This document shows positions 1 through 8,836 of a stretch of DNA of 64,000 nucleotides, in pieces. Origin of the DNA: Streptomyces coeruleorubidus (GTDB taxonomy: Bacteria > Actinomycetota > Actinomycetes > Streptomycetales > Streptomycetaceae); the NCBI RefSeq assembly GCF_028885415.1, contig NZ_CP118527.1, positions 3,534,001-3,598,000 of the forward strand, given 5' to 3'. Every line of letters starts with the position of its first letter. The stretch's first letter is position 1. Both the position numbers and the translations under genes were made by a program. The notes under the pieces are model-generated. The model made no database searches, was not told where the DNA came from, and saw only the letters and a list, made by a program, of their open reading frames with translations.

Positions 1-2255
1 ATCTCGCGGATCTGGGGCGGGTCGAGGCCGTTGGTCGGTTCGTCGAGGATGAGCAGGTCCGGCAGGCCGAGCATGGCCTGGGCGATGGCCAGGCGCTGGC
101 GCATGCCCTGGGAGTAGGTGCGCACCGCGCGGGCGAGGGCGTCGCCGAGGCCCGCGATCTCCAGGGCCTCCTCCATGTGCGCGTCCTCGGCCGGGCGGCC
201 GGTGGCACGCCAGTACAGCTCCAGGTTCTCGCGGCCGGACAGGTGCGGCAGGAAGCCCGCGCCCTCGACGAAGGCACCGACCCGGGACAGGACCGGGGCG
301 CCCGGGCTGATGGCGTGTCCGAAGACGCGGATCTCACCGCTGTCCGGCTTGATCAGGCCCATCAGCATGCGCAGGGTGGTGGTCTTGCCGGCGCCGTTCG
401 GGCCGAGCAGTCCGAGGACCTGGCCCTTCTCCACGCGGAAGGACAGGTCCTTCACGGCGTACCGGTCGGACGACTTGGCGTACCGCTTGGTCAGGTCCGT
501 GATCTGGAGGGGTACTTCGGCGAGCTCGGGGTCCGGAGGGGCGGGTGCCGCCGTGCGGCGGCGTCCGGTGATGATCAGCGCCAGGGCGATGGCGGCGCCG
601 GCCATCGGCATCCACCACACCCAGGCGGGCAGCGGGCCCTGTGGGTTGCTCTCGCCGAGCGCCGACGGGACCTTGAGGTCGCCCTTGAGGGAGACGGTGT
701 ACGTGGCCGGGGTCGTCGGGGAGGCGTAGCCGAGGTCCGTCGAGGCGAGGACCAGGCGCAGCCGGTGGCCGTCGTCGACCTCGTGGTCGATCGCCGGGAG
801 GGTGATGGTGACGTCCTTGCCGGCCTTGGCGCCCTCGACCCTGATGGGCGTGACCAGCTGGGAGGGCAGCACCGGCTGGGTGCGACCCGGGCCGACGTCG
901 TAGACCTTGGCGAAGAGCACGGCGTCGTCGCTGGTGGACTTCACGTGCACGGTGGCCGTCGGGGAGCCGGTGATCTGGACGTCGTCCCGGAACGGGGCCG
1001 ACTCGAACGCGGCGAACTGGCCGGGGAAGTCGAGGGAGACCCCGACGCCGAGCGAGGACAGCTGGCTGAGGCCGCCCGCGCCGCCGAGGCCGGGCAGGGC
1101 GGAGACGCCGGGCGGGCTGGCGCCGGGCGGGTTGTCGAAGCTCTGCTCGCGGCCGGCCAGGCCGATGGCGCGCTGCTTGCTCTCCAGGCCGGGGTAGCGG
1201 TCCGAGGTCACGCCGGTCAGCCGGGGCTCGCCGTCGCCGGAGCCGAGGCCCAGGGTGCGGGTGACGCGGAAGGCGGGGCCGGTGTCGACGCCCTTGTCGT
1301 CCTTCAGGTAGCGGTCGAACCAGCTCTGCACGCGGCCCTGGACGCGGCCCGTCTCCATGTCGCCGCCGTCGTGGCCTCCGGCGATCCAGTCGACGTCGAC
1401 GGGGGCGCCGTTGGCACGGATGGCCTTCGCCGCCTGGTCGGCCTGGCCCAGCGGGAAGAGGGAGTCGGACTGGCCCTGCATCAGCAGCGTCGGCACCTTG
1501 ATGTTCTTGCCGACCGCGGAGGGCGAACGCTCGTCGAGCATCTTGCGTGCCTCGGCGTCCGGCTTGCCCGACTCGGCGACCCGCTCGTACATCCGGCACA
1601 GCGCGGGCTCGAACCGCTCGCAGCCGCCGCCGGAGTTGACGAAGATGCCGGCCCACAGCTTCTTGAACACGCCGTTCGGGAACAGCGCGTCGGCGAGGTT
1701 CCAGTACGTGATGGCCGGGGCGATGGCGTCCACGCGGGCGTCGTGTCCCGCCGTGAGCAGGGCGATCGCGCCGCCGTAGGAGCCGCCGGCCATGCCCACG
1801 CGGGGGTCGCCGGGCTTGTCGAGTTCGACCTGGGGCTGCTTCGCCAGCCAGTCGATGAGCTTCGAGACGTCGGCGACCTCGCCCTTGGGGTCGTTCAGCC
1901 CGATCTTCCCGTTCGACTTGCCGAAGCCGCGCGCCGACCAGGTCAGGACCGCGTAGCCGTCTCTGGCGAGATCCTCGGCCTGCTGCCGTACGTCGTTCTT
2001 GCTGCCGCCGAAGCCGTGGCCGAGCAGGACGGCGGGGCGGCGGCCGGCGCCGCCGGAGGTGAAGTACGAGGTGTCGATGCGTACCCCGTTCCCCGTCTCC
2101 AGGACCCGGTCGGCGCGGTCGACCGGGGGCACCTCGTCGGACGCGACGGCCGTCCACGTCCCCGCTCCCGCGAGCACGACGACGGCGGCCCCGGCGGCCA
2201 TGAGGCGCCGGGGCCCCCGAAGCAGCCCGCGGAGTCCGGGCAGTCGAAGATCCAT
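1..2255 (-). CDS. Alpha/beta hydrolase (X-Pro dipeptidyl-peptidase type) fused to an ABC ATPase, partial
   Basis: The gene begins at the ATG at 2255 and leaves the window at its left edge, so the C-terminus is missing (about 751 codons visible). An N-terminal hydrophobic segment (residues 18-38) is followed by an alpha/beta hydrolase with a GGSYGG nucleophile elbow (Ser about 159) and a possible catalytic His in a GGHDGGD stretch. A jelly-roll C-terminal hydrolase domain follows, as in CocE/X-Pro peptidases. One transmembrane segment lies near residue 545-566, then an ABC ATPase with the P-loop GPNGAGKTT (618-626) and a YSQGMRQR signature near 716. The order implies an extracytoplasmic hydrolase tethered to a cytoplasmic ATPase. 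Similar fusions are known in Streptomyces. The substrate is unknown, and a permease gene should lie just beyond the window. Confidence 0.85.
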   Translation of the reverse strand, partial: MDLRLPGLRGLLRGPRRLMAAGAAVVVLAGAGTWTAVASDEVPPVDRADRVLETGNGVRIDTSYFTSGGAGRRPAVLLGHGFGGSKNDVRQQAEDLARDGYAVLTWSARGFGKSNGKIGLNDPKGEVADVSKLIDWLAKQPQVELDKPGDPRVGMAGGSYGGAIALLTAGHDARVDAIAPAITYWNLADALFPNGVFKKLWAGIFVNSGGGCERFEPALCRMYERVAESGKPDAEARKMLDERSPSAVGKNIKVPTLLMQGQSDSLFPLGQADQAAKAIRANGAPVDVDWIAGGHDGGDMETGRVQGRVQSWFDRYLKDDKGVDTGPAFRVTRTLGLGSGDGEPRLTGVTSDRYPGLESKQRAIGLAGREQSFDNPPGASPPGVSALPGLGGAGGLSQLSSLGVGVSLDFPGQFAAFESAPFRDDVQITGSPTATVHVKSTSDDAVLFAKVYDVGPGRTQPVLPSQLVTPIRVEGAKAGKDVTITLPAIDHEVDDGHRLRLVLASTDLGYASPTTPATYTVSLKGDLKVPSALGESNPQGPLPAWVWWMPMAGAAIALALIITGRRRTAAPAPPDPELAEVPLQITDLTKRYAKSSDRYAVKDLSFRVEKGQVLGLLGPNGAGKTTTLRMLMGLIKPDSGEIRVFGHAISPGAPVLSRVGAFVEGAGFLPHLSGRENLELYWRATGRPAEDAHMEEALEIAGLGDALARAVRTYSQGMRQRLAIAQAMLGLPDLLILDEPTNGLDPPQIRE

Positions 2256-2640
2256 GCGTCAACGGTACGGGGTCAACCTGTCGAACAGTTGTCGACCGAA
2301 GGGCGAACCCGCACCCCTCCTATGGGAGTACGCGGCCTCCACGGCGTACCACGTCCGCGGTACGACGGCCACGGACACTGCGTCCGCACTCCGGATTCCT
2401 TGGCTTCTTGGATTGATGAGTACCGAACAGCACGGTTCTTTTACATGCGGCAAATTCTGAGAAAACGATCAACCACATTCGGAACCTCAAGTTCCGCGAA
2501 AATAATTGTGATGTGACGCCGATCACATGAGTAATGCGTTGATCAAGCGGAGGCAGTCTTTCATATACTGCTCGCCCGGACGGCGCCACGGATGACCAGC
2601 CTTCGGCGCAGTTCACGATGCCAACAGCAAGGGGGAAAGC
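2256..2640. other. AT-richer intergenic region left of the lanthipeptide cluster
   Basis: No convincing gene is seen here. The stretch from about 2440 to 2570 is clearly AT-richer than the surroundings. It contains a plausible rightward promoter, TTGATC at 2539-2544 with CATATA at 2562-2567 (17-base spacer), which would transcribe the small leader ORF and the LuxR-type gene downstream. The compositional shift fits a cluster border or a regulator-binding region; which one is inference. Confidence 0.4.
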
Positions 2641-2694
2641 ATGCTTGAAGCCCGGGGCGAGCACGACCCAAACACCGTAAGTCCGTACCAATAA
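2641..2694 (+). CDS. Possible 17-residue leader peptide
   Basis: An ATG is preceded by a strong purine-rich ribosome site (AAGGGGGAAAGC) and opens a 17-codon frame ending in TAA, encoding MLEARGEHDPNTVSPYQ. It lies downstream of the candidate promoter at 2539-2567 and upstream of a hairpin (2704-2725) and the LuxR-type gene. No homology is recognised. The strong ribosome site is the only real argument for translation; it may be a regulatory leader ORF or chance. Confidence 0.3.
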   Translation: MLEARGEHDPNTVSPYQ

Positions 2695-2703
2695 CAGGCG
2701 GAG

Positions 2704-2725
2704 ATCCGACGCCTCACCGTCGGAT
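2704..2725 (+). promoter_or_regulatory. Hairpin between leader ORF and LuxR-type gene
   Basis: Perfect 8-base arms ATCCGACG (2704-2711) and CGTCGGAT (2718-2725) enclose the 6-base loop CCTCAC. The hairpin starts 10 bases after the leader ORF stop and ends about 20 bases before the GTG of the regulator. There is no T-run, so attenuation or translational coupling is possible but unproven. Confidence 0.35.
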
Positions 2726-2746
2726 GAAACCCATGAGGTTTGACAG

Positions 2747-2971
2747 GTGTATTGCAACAGTTCCTTAAGCGAGCCCCACCTCGAACTAGGAAACGATCAC
2801 TTGAGAATTCTGCAACTCGTCTCTCAGGGCTGCACCATGACGCAGGTCGCCCGCAAAATGGACATGAGTGACCGCACACTCCGGCGTAAACTCCGGTCGA
2901 TCTGCGATCGCGTCGACGTGGAGACTCCGATAGAGGCAGTGGTCTGGGCCGTTCGCCGAAGAATCATCTGA
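2747..2971 (+). CDS. Small LuxR-type helix-turn-helix regulator
   Basis: This 74-residue protein is essentially a lone LuxR/GerE-type DNA-binding domain: residues 17-70 form the four-helix HTH, with a scaffold helix (HLRILQLVSQG), a TMTQVARKM turn and a recognition helix DRTLRRKLRSICDRV. There is no receiver or ligand-binding domain. The GTG start is chosen because an in-frame TGA lies two codons upstream and a GAGG ribosome site precedes it. It stands at the left end of the lanthipeptide cluster, transcribed in the same direction, and is closed off by a strong terminator. It is probably the cluster's pathway-specific regulator, by position. Confidence 0.75.
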   Translation: MYCNSSLSEPHLELGNDHLRILQLVSQGCTMTQVARKMDMSDRTLRRKLRSICDRVDVETPIEAVVWAVRRRII

Positions 2972-2998
2972 CCGCGGGCGTACGGCAGTTCGGTCGAT

Positions 2999-3045
2999 GC
3001 GGCGGCGGGTGACGGTCAGCGGAGGAGACCGTCACCCGCCGCCGC
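2999..3045 (+). terminator. Strong hairpin terminator after LuxR-type gene
   Basis: Arms at 2999-3017 and 3027-3045 give 19 uninterrupted base pairs with a 9-base loop, beginning 27 bases after the regulator stop codon. The following TCTTC has few Ts, as is usual for Streptomyces terminators. It separates the regulator transcript from lanK. Confidence 0.7.
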
Positions 3046-3172
3046 TCTTCCCACTCCGCCGCGGCCCCGCGGCACCCGCGCCCGGCACCGTGACGGGTCA
3101 CGCCGCCGGGCGGCCGTCCCATACGGCACCCCACACGGGTCCTGCCCTTGGTGGCCGATGCCGGTCAATTCG

Positions 3173-3202
3173 TTGTCCGGCGGCAGCGCCCCGCGATAGA
3201 AA
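3173..3202 (+). promoter_or_regulatory. Candidate promoter giving a leaderless lanK transcript
   Basis: TTGTCC (3173-3178) and TAGAAA (3197-3202) are separated by 18 bases. The expected start site falls on or next to the GTG at 3209, so the lanK mRNA would be leaderless, which fits the lack of a good ribosome site there. Confidence 0.4.
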
Positions 3203-3208
3203 GCGTCT

Positions 3209-4330
3209 GTGGCAGGCGAAAAGATTAAATACCCGCACGGCCGGACTTCCGCGTCGGCTGTCGACAGTCCCGTGGGTTCATCGGTCGAACAGCTGCTGAA
3301 CCGGCTCGGGTTGGGTTCGTTGAGCGCCTCGGAGATCTACTCCTATCCCGGCCGGAACGAGAACTGGTCGGGTATCACGGACACCGGTGAATCGGTATTC
3401 GTGAAAAAGCTCAAGGGGAACCCCAACGAATCCCTGAAACGCTACCGAAGAGTCTTGCTCTTCGAGCGCCTCGCGAGGGGCGGGGTTCACCCCTTCCCCC
3501 GCCCCGAGTTCATCGGGGGCGACGAGGAACAGCGGCTGCTGGTGTTCCGGATGCTGGACGACATCAGATCCGGCAGCGAACTCGCCGCGGACCGGGAGTT
3601 CACCGAGTCCATATCGGCCCAGGCCGGACGGACGCTGGCGGCGCTGCACCGACTCCCTTACCGAACCGAGGACTTCCCTGACCCGGATCCCCACCCGTAC
3701 CCACCGGTCGAGGACCTGCGGTCGCTACCGCTGGAGAGCTATGTCAACGCCACCGGCGCCTTCGTCCAGGCGTGGGGGCTGCTGCAGCGCGACGCCGCGC
3801 TGGTCGAAGAGCTGGAGCGGCTGCGAGCGACCGAGGCCGGGGTCGCACCCGTGCCCGTCCACGGCGACCTGCGGCTGGATCAGTTCCTGATCACCGACAC
3901 CGCGTTCTACGTCAACGACTGGGAGGAGTTCCGCCTCGGCGACCCGGCACGCGATGTCGGGGCGTACGTCGGCGAGTGGCTGCACCGCGCGGTGCTGCGG
4001 ATTCCCGCGCAGGAGACGGACGACGCGTTCTCGGCCGTGCTCACGCACGAGGAGGTCGTGGCGCGCGGCAGCGAGGAACTGGCCCACGTACTGCCGCTGA
4101 TCTCCGCCTTCCACCGTGGTTACCGCGAGGGCGGCGGCCCGGACGACGACGGACTCGTGGTGCGTGCCACGTCCTACGCCGGATGGCACCTGATCGACCG
4201 GCTGATCGCCTCGACCAGGGAGAGCGGCCGGTTGTCGGCCATCGTCCGGGCAGCGGCGGGCATCGGCAGGACCGCACTACTGGATCCGCGGAGCTTCGTC
4301 TCCACGGTCGGTCTCGGGGAGGCAGCATGA
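3209..4330 (+). CDS. lanK: Class V lanthipeptide synthetase subunit LanK (phosphotransferase-like kinase)
   Basis: The 373-residue protein has an aminoglycoside-phosphotransferase/protein-kinase-like fold. A nucleotide-binding lobe contains the SVFVKKL lysine stretch (near residue 70). The catalytic loop reads HGDLRLDQFL (His 218, Asp 220), followed by NDWEEFRLGDPARD as the metal-binding region. In class V lanthipeptide systems such as lexapeptide, LanK is understood to phosphorylate Ser/Thr of the precursor so that LanY can eliminate the phosphate. Its stop overlaps the start of lanY (ATGA), as expected for partners. The start may be leaderless at 3209; a later start near 3271 cannot be excluded. 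The cluster context makes antibiotic resistance unlikely. Confidence 0.85.
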   Translation: MAGEKIKYPHGRTSASAVDSPVGSSVEQLLNRLGLGSLSASEIYSYPGRNENWSGITDTGESVFVKKLKGNPNESLKRYRRVLLFERLARGGVHPFPRPEFIGGDEEQRLLVFRMLDDIRSGSELAADREFTESISAQAGRTLAALHRLPYRTEDFPDPDPHPYPPVEDLRSLPLESYVNATGAFVQAWGLLQRDAALVEELERLRATEAGVAPVPVHGDLRLDQFLITDTAFYVNDWEEFRLGDPARDVGAYVGEWLHRAVLRIPAQETDDAFSAVLTHEEVVARGSEELAHVLPLISAFHRGYREGGGPDDDGLVVRATSYAGWHLIDRLIASTRESGRLSAIVRAAAGIGRTALLDPRSFVSTVGLGEAA

Positions 4331-5391
4331 GCACGCGCGTCGAGGAGACCGTCACGGCCGATCGCCTGACGGAACAGGCCGGCGCACGGGCGGGAGTGGT
4401 ACCGGAGCTCTCGGCCGGGCTCCGCCGGGCGCTGGAGGACGTACGGATCGCGCCGGACGGCAGGACAGCCTGGGTGCGCGACGACGAGGTGAGCGCCGAG
4501 TCCGCGTCGGCGATGCGCTTCATGCTCGCCCGCACCCTGTACGAAGTGCTGCACACCGGGCGCGGCGTCAAGGACCGCGAGTCGCCCAGGACCCTGCGCG
4601 CGCCGGACTTCGAGGCACGACTGGCCCAGGCGACGCCGCACCGGGAGACGGTCGCCGCGGGGATCCTCACCGGGCAGCGGACGGCCGCCGGCCGGCAGGT
4701 CGTGCGGATCGACGGCCTGCGCCTGAGCGTCCCGGACTCGGTCACGCTGCGGGACAGCGGGCGTACGGCGGGCGATCCCGAACACCCTGTGGTGCTGATG
4801 AACATCCCGTCGGCCCGCCCGCTCATCTCCCCCGGTTTCTTCCTCGTGGACAGCGGCGCGGGCCGCACCACCGGCGGCGGCGCTCTGCTGCGGCTCTATC
4901 TGAGGGTGGCTGACGCCGATGCGGCGCCCGAGCTGTGGCATGCCGTGCTGAGCGCCCTGGAGAGCCGCTCCGTGACCTACCGCGCGAAGATCATCTCGAA
5001 TCCGGCGAGCCTGCCGCGCAACGACGGCATGGTCGTCTACCTGAGCCCGGGCTCCTGGGACGCCGTCGACGCGGTGGTCGAAAGCGCCCTGGCCACCGCC
5101 CTGCCGGAGGGACCCGCCCCCGCTTTCGCCCATGTGATCGCGCCTGGTGTGACGGCTGCGTGGGAGCCGCGGGACGACCGTACGGGCATGCGCGGACTGA
5201 GTTTCGGCGAACACCGGGCGCATGTGGTCGCGCGGGCCTTCGTGGACGCGGCGGAACAGCACCGCGAGCGTCCGGCGGCCGCCGAGCTGGCTGCCGCGTG
5301 CGTCGCGGCGAACGTGGACCCGGCCGACCCCGCCCGCAACCTCGACTCGGACGACTGGCCGTGGAAGACGGCCCTCCGGTCCGCGCCCTGA
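4327..5391 (+). CDS. lanY: Class V lanthipeptide synthetase subunit LanY (HopA1-family lyase)
   Basis: The ATG overlaps the lanK stop by four bases and is chosen over earlier in-frame starts because of this coupling. The 354-residue product resembles the HopA1 effector family used by class V lanthipeptide clusters: a helical N-terminal region (residues about 25-110, including a SASAMRFMLARTLYEVLHTG stretch) followed by an alpha/beta part with YRAKIISNP and NDGMVVYLS motifs that match the phosphothreonine-lyase-like core. The expected role is elimination of phosphate from phospho-Ser/Thr to give Dha/Dhb in the precursor. Function is inferred from the family and from the adjacent kinase; the exact catalytic residues cannot be assigned by eye. 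Confidence 0.8.
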   Translation: MSTRVEETVTADRLTEQAGARAGVVPELSAGLRRALEDVRIAPDGRTAWVRDDEVSAESASAMRFMLARTLYEVLHTGRGVKDRESPRTLRAPDFEARLAQATPHRETVAAGILTGQRTAAGRQVVRIDGLRLSVPDSVTLRDSGRTAGDPEHPVVLMNIPSARPLISPGFFLVDSGAGRTTGGGALLRLYLRVADADAAPELWHAVLSALESRSVTYRAKIISNPASLPRNDGMVVYLSPGSWDAVDAVVESALATALPEGPAPAFAHVIAPGVTAAWEPRDDRTGMRGLSFGEHRAHVVARAFVDAAEQHRERPAAAELAAACVAANVDPADPARNLDSDDWPWKTALRSAP

Positions 5392-5454
5392 GCCGTCCGC
5401 CGTGCCGCCGACGGCGACCGGATGTCACCGCACCCTGCAGGAGGTCCCTCACCC

Positions 5455-7272
5455 ATGGCCAGAGAACCACGCCCGGACGGCACGGACGAACTGCGGGTCT
5501 TCAGACAGCTTCTGAGGGGCCGCAAGGCAACCGTCGCCGCCGCGGTGGTGCTGAGCCTGCTCTCCGCCGCCGCCACCCTGGTCCTTCCCCTCCAGGTCCG
5601 CGACCTGGTGATGGCCTTGTCCGGGGAGGAGCGTCCCGTCGGTCCGCTGCTGACGATGGCGGGCCTCGCGGTGGGCGCCGGGCTCGCGTCGGCGCTGTCC
5701 TCCTACCTGCTCGCCCGCGCCGGTGAGGGCCTGGTCTCCGAGGCACGGCTGCGCATCGCCGCGCACATCCTGACCCTGCCGCTGCGGCGGGTGCGGCGGG
5801 AAGGGGCCGGCAACCTGGTCGCCCGTGCCAACTCCGACAGCACACAGCTGCGTTCCGTGGTGGACGTCGGCGTGGCGCAGATCCCGTCCTCGCTGTTCCT
5901 GGCCGTCGGCACCCTGATCGCCATGGGCATGCTGGACGGGGTCCTGCTGATCGTCGTGCTCGCCACGTTCACCATCGCCGGTGTCGGCATCTTCCTGTGC
6001 GTACGGTCGATCCGCAGCGGGGTGGAACGCCAGCAGAACGCCATCGGAACCATGTCCCAGAACATGACGGCGGCCGTGCTGTCACTGCCCACGGTCAAGG
6101 CGTTCCTCGCCGAACGCCAGGTGGCGTCCACGCTGGGCCACAGCATCGAGGACGCACGCAAGGCCGCTGTGTCGGTCGCGCGGGTGACCGCTCTGGTGGG
6201 ACCCACGATGCAACTCGGCCAGCAGCTCTCGATCGTCGCGGTGATGGTCACCAGCGGCGCCCGGCTCGCCTCCGGCGACCTGGACATCGGCGAGTTCGCC
6301 GCCTTCATCGTCTACCTGCTGCAACTCGTCGCGCCGCTGACCCTGCTGGTCTCGGGGGTCGCCAGGATGCAGAGCGGCCTGGCGGCGCGCGCACGCCTCA
6401 ACAGCGTGCTCACGATCGCACCGGAGAGCTCCGGGGCCACCTCCCCGGTCGAGCCGTCACCGACCGCGTCCGCGGTGGAGTTCGAGGCGGTCACCTACCG
6501 GGACGGCGGGCGCACCATCATCCACGAGGCGACCTTCGCGACCCCCGCGCGGGGGCTCACCGCCATCGTCGGGCCTTCGGGGGCGGGAAAGACGACGCTG
6601 CTCGGACTCACCGAGCGCTTCCTCCTGCCGGAGTCCGGCCGTATCTCCGTCTGCGGAGTGCCGGTCGAGCAATGGCCCCTGCACCAGCTGCGCGGCGCTG
6701 TCAGCTACGTCGACCAGAGCTTCACCCTCGTGGAAGGCACGGTGCGGCAGAACCTCCAGCTCGGGCGGGACGACGAGACGGGTGTCCTGCCGGACGCGGA
6801 GCTGTGGCGGGCGCTGGAGGCACTGGCGCTGCGCGACGCCGTGGAAGCGCTGCCGGACGGTCTGGACACCGAGCTGGGACGGGCCGAGGACCTGTCGGGC
6901 GGTCAGCGGCAGCGGCTGGCGGCCGCCCGGGTCCTGCTGCGGGACTCGCGCATCGTCCTCTTCGACGAACCGACCTCCCAGCTCGACAGCGAGAACGAGG
7001 AACGGCTGCGGACGCTGATGCGCACCCTCGCGGCCGAACGCGCGGTGCTCGTGGTCGCACACCGCATCTCCACGGTGCAGGACGCCGATCTGATCGTGGT
7101 CATGGACGAGGGACGTACCGTCGACCGGGGTACGCACGAGGAACTGCTGACGCGCTCCGCGCTCTACCAGGAGCTGGTGCACGGACAGTCGCTGCGGGGC
7201 AGCGGTGCGGGGCAGCCGACCGGCGGCGAACCGGGGCCGGCCATGCCGACGGCCGGGGCGGTGGTCCGGTGA
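5455..7272 (+). CDS. ABC exporter, fused permease and ATPase
   Basis: Start at ATG 5455 behind GGAGGTCCC. The 605-residue protein has a six-helix type I exporter domain (about residues 20-310) and a C-terminal ATPase with the P-loop GPSGAGKTT (about 373-381), the signature LSGGQRQRLAAAR (about 480), Walker B IVLFDEPTSQLD with the catalytic Glu intact, and the switch His in VVAHRIS. There is no N-terminal C39 peptidase domain, so leader removal must be done elsewhere (see the M16 pair). It lies between lanY and lanD and is the best candidate for lanthipeptide export. Its stop overlaps the GTG of the next gene. Confidence 0.9.
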   Translation: MAREPRPDGTDELRVFRQLLRGRKATVAAAVVLSLLSAAATLVLPLQVRDLVMALSGEERPVGPLLTMAGLAVGAGLASALSSYLLARAGEGLVSEARLRIAAHILTLPLRRVRREGAGNLVARANSDSTQLRSVVDVGVAQIPSSLFLAVGTLIAMGMLDGVLLIVVLATFTIAGVGIFLCVRSIRSGVERQQNAIGTMSQNMTAAVLSLPTVKAFLAERQVASTLGHSIEDARKAAVSVARVTALVGPTMQLGQQLSIVAVMVTSGARLASGDLDIGEFAAFIVYLLQLVAPLTLLVSGVARMQSGLAARARLNSVLTIAPESSGATSPVEPSPTASAVEFEAVTYRDGGRTIIHEATFATPARGLTAIVGPSGAGKTTLLGLTERFLLPESGRISVCGVPVEQWPLHQLRGAVSYVDQSFTLVEGTVRQNLQLGRDDETGVLPDAELWRALEALALRDAVEALPDGLDTELGRAEDLSGGQRQRLAAARVLLRDSRIVLFDEPTSQLDSENEERLRTLMRTLAAERAVLVVAHRISTVQDADLIVVMDEGRTVDRGTHEELLTRSALYQELVHGQSLRGSGAGQPTGGEPGPAMPTAGAVVR

Positions 7273-7937
7273 CCGGCGCGGCGGGCGCGGTCGAACCAGT
7301 GGGTGTGCGGCGCCTGCTGGTGGTCGGGACGGGTTCGGTCACCGCCGCCCATCTGCCGTTCTGGGCGAGCTGGCTGAAGGTCGGGCACCCCGGTACTCAG
7401 GTGCGGTACGTACTGACCGGGGCGGCCACGAGGTTCGTCACCCGGGAGGCGCTGGTCGCCATCGGCGGCTGTGAGGTGCTGGCGGACCGGTGGCCCGACG
7501 AGCCGGAGCCGAGGGCCCGGCATGTGGACCTCGCGCAGTGGCCCGACGCGGTCGTCGTCTTTCCGGCGACGCTGAACTACCTGGCCAGGCTCGCCCTCGG
7601 GCTGGGTGACTCGCCCTCTCTCCTCGCGCTGCAGTGCACGCGGGCGGCGATCGCACTGGCGCCCGCGCTGCCGCCCGGTGGCACTCAGAGCGCGGCGTAC
7701 GCGGACCACACGGCCAAGCTCCGCGCGCGGCGCAACGTGGTCGTCGTCCCGCCCCATCCCGGCCGCAGCACGACCAGCGGGAAGCGCGAGGCGTGGGCGC
7801 CCGCGTCCTTTCCCGACCTGCTGGCCGCGGCCGACCGGCTGCGGGCGGCGCCGGAGGCACCGGCCCTCGACGGCCACGACGGGCCCGAGCCCCTGGGCGG
7901 CCCCAACGGGCCCGAGCCGGAACACCTATCCACCTGA
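7269..7937 (+). CDS. lanD: LanD-like flavoprotein, peptidyl-cysteine decarboxylase
   Basis: This 222-residue protein belongs to the HFCD flavoprotein family (EpiD, CypD): an N-terminal Rossmann-like start RLLVVGTGSVTAAHLPFW, a VRYVLTGAATRFV strand, and a DAVVVFPATLNYLARLALGLGDS segment matching the FMN/active-site region. Such enzymes oxidatively decarboxylate a C-terminal Cys to an enethiol, which cyclises to AviCys/AviMeCys. The precursor at 14201 ends in Cys, which fits. The GTG start overlaps the exporter stop (GTGA). The C-terminal 30 residues are low-complexity and probably not essential. The usual active-site His is not clearly placed. Confidence 0.8.
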   Translation: MTGAAGAVEPVGVRRLLVVGTGSVTAAHLPFWASWLKVGHPGTQVRYVLTGAATRFVTREALVAIGGCEVLADRWPDEPEPRARHVDLAQWPDAVVVFPATLNYLARLALGLGDSPSLLALQCTRAAIALAPALPPGGTQSAAYADHTAKLRARRNVVVVPPHPGRSTTSGKREAWAPASFPDLLAAADRLRAAPEAPALDGHDGPEPLGGPNGPEPEHLST

Positions 7938-7957
7938 CACCGCACGGAGGCAGCACG

Positions 7958-8767
7958 ATGACCGCCGAAACACCCCGGCTGACCGATGCCGGCAACGAGG
8001 CAACGTCCGGCGGGGACGCCGAACCGGGCGGGAGCAGCAGCGCGTACGGCGAGTCCCTGGCCGACGTCTACGACTCGCTCTACCCCGCCGCGGGCCCCGC
8101 CGTCGACTCGATGGTCGCCTTCCTCCAGGAGCTGCGCCCCGCCCCCGCCGCTCTGCTCGAACTGGGGGTGGGGACCGGCCGGCTGGCCATCCCGCTGGCC
8201 AAGCACGGCTACCGGGTCCACGGCGTGGACGCGTCCCCCGCGATGCTGGCGAAACTCCACGAGAACGACTCCACCGGAAGTGTCACCACGGCGGTGGGCG
8301 ACTTCAGCGCGCTGGTCGTCGAGGAGCGTTACGACCTCGTACTCACCGCGCTCAACACCTTCTTCATGCTGCCCACCCAGGAGCAGCAGATCAGTTGCCT
8401 GCGCGGCATCCACGACGCGCTCGCGGACGGCGGGGTCGCGGTCTTCGAGACCTACAACCCGCAGGTGTACCACCGGCTCACCGAGGCGACGACCCGGGTC
8501 GGTCATCTGGCACCGGACGCGCTGCTGCTCGACACGATCCAGGTGAACCAGGCGCTCCAGTCCGTCCTTGTCGTCCACACGATCATGAGCGCCGGCGGGC
8601 TGCGGAAGGTGCCCGAGGTCAGCCGGTACGCCTGGCCCGCCGAGTTCGACGTGATGGCCCGGCTCGCGGGACTGCGTGTGACGGGCCGCTGGGCCGACTG
8701 GGACCGCAGCCCGGTCACGGATCAGACGGAGAAGCACGTCTACGTGGTAGAGCGCCGAAGCGTATGA
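7958..8767 (+). CDS. SAM-dependent methyltransferase, predicted N-terminal N,N-dimethylation
   Basis: Start at ATG 7958 with GGAGG eight bases upstream; 269 residues. It is a class I methyltransferase: motif I LLELGVGTGRLAIPLA (near residue 67), then YRVHGVDASPAML carrying the acidic residue for SAM ribose, and YDLVLTALNTFF as motif II. The first 30 residues are disordered. In the cacaoidin, lexapeptide and cypemycin families a methyltransferase of this kind dimethylates the core N-terminus. The target here is inferred from cluster content; no O- or C-methylation site is evident in the core. Confidence 0.75.
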   Translation: MTAETPRLTDAGNEATSGGDAEPGGSSSAYGESLADVYDSLYPAAGPAVDSMVAFLQELRPAPAALLELGVGTGRLAIPLAKHGYRVHGVDASPAMLAKLHENDSTGSVTTAVGDFSALVVEERYDLVLTALNTFFMLPTQEQQISCLRGIHDALADGGVAVFETYNPQVYHRLTEATTRVGHLAPDALLLDTIQVNQALQSVLVVHTIMSAGGLRKVPEVSRYAWPAEFDVMARLAGLRVTGRWADWDRSPVTDQTEKHVYVVERRSV

Positions 8768-8836
8768 CTACCTTGACGAAGTGATGTGTTAACGCAATAC
8801 TTCATCGTGTCAGTACATCGCTTCTGGAGGTGCGAG

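Noticed and set aside
3209..4330. Reading LanK as an aminoglycoside resistance enzyme
   Set aside because: The fold is similar, but the 4-bp overlap with a HopA1-family gene and the full lanthipeptide context fit the class V synthetase kinase.
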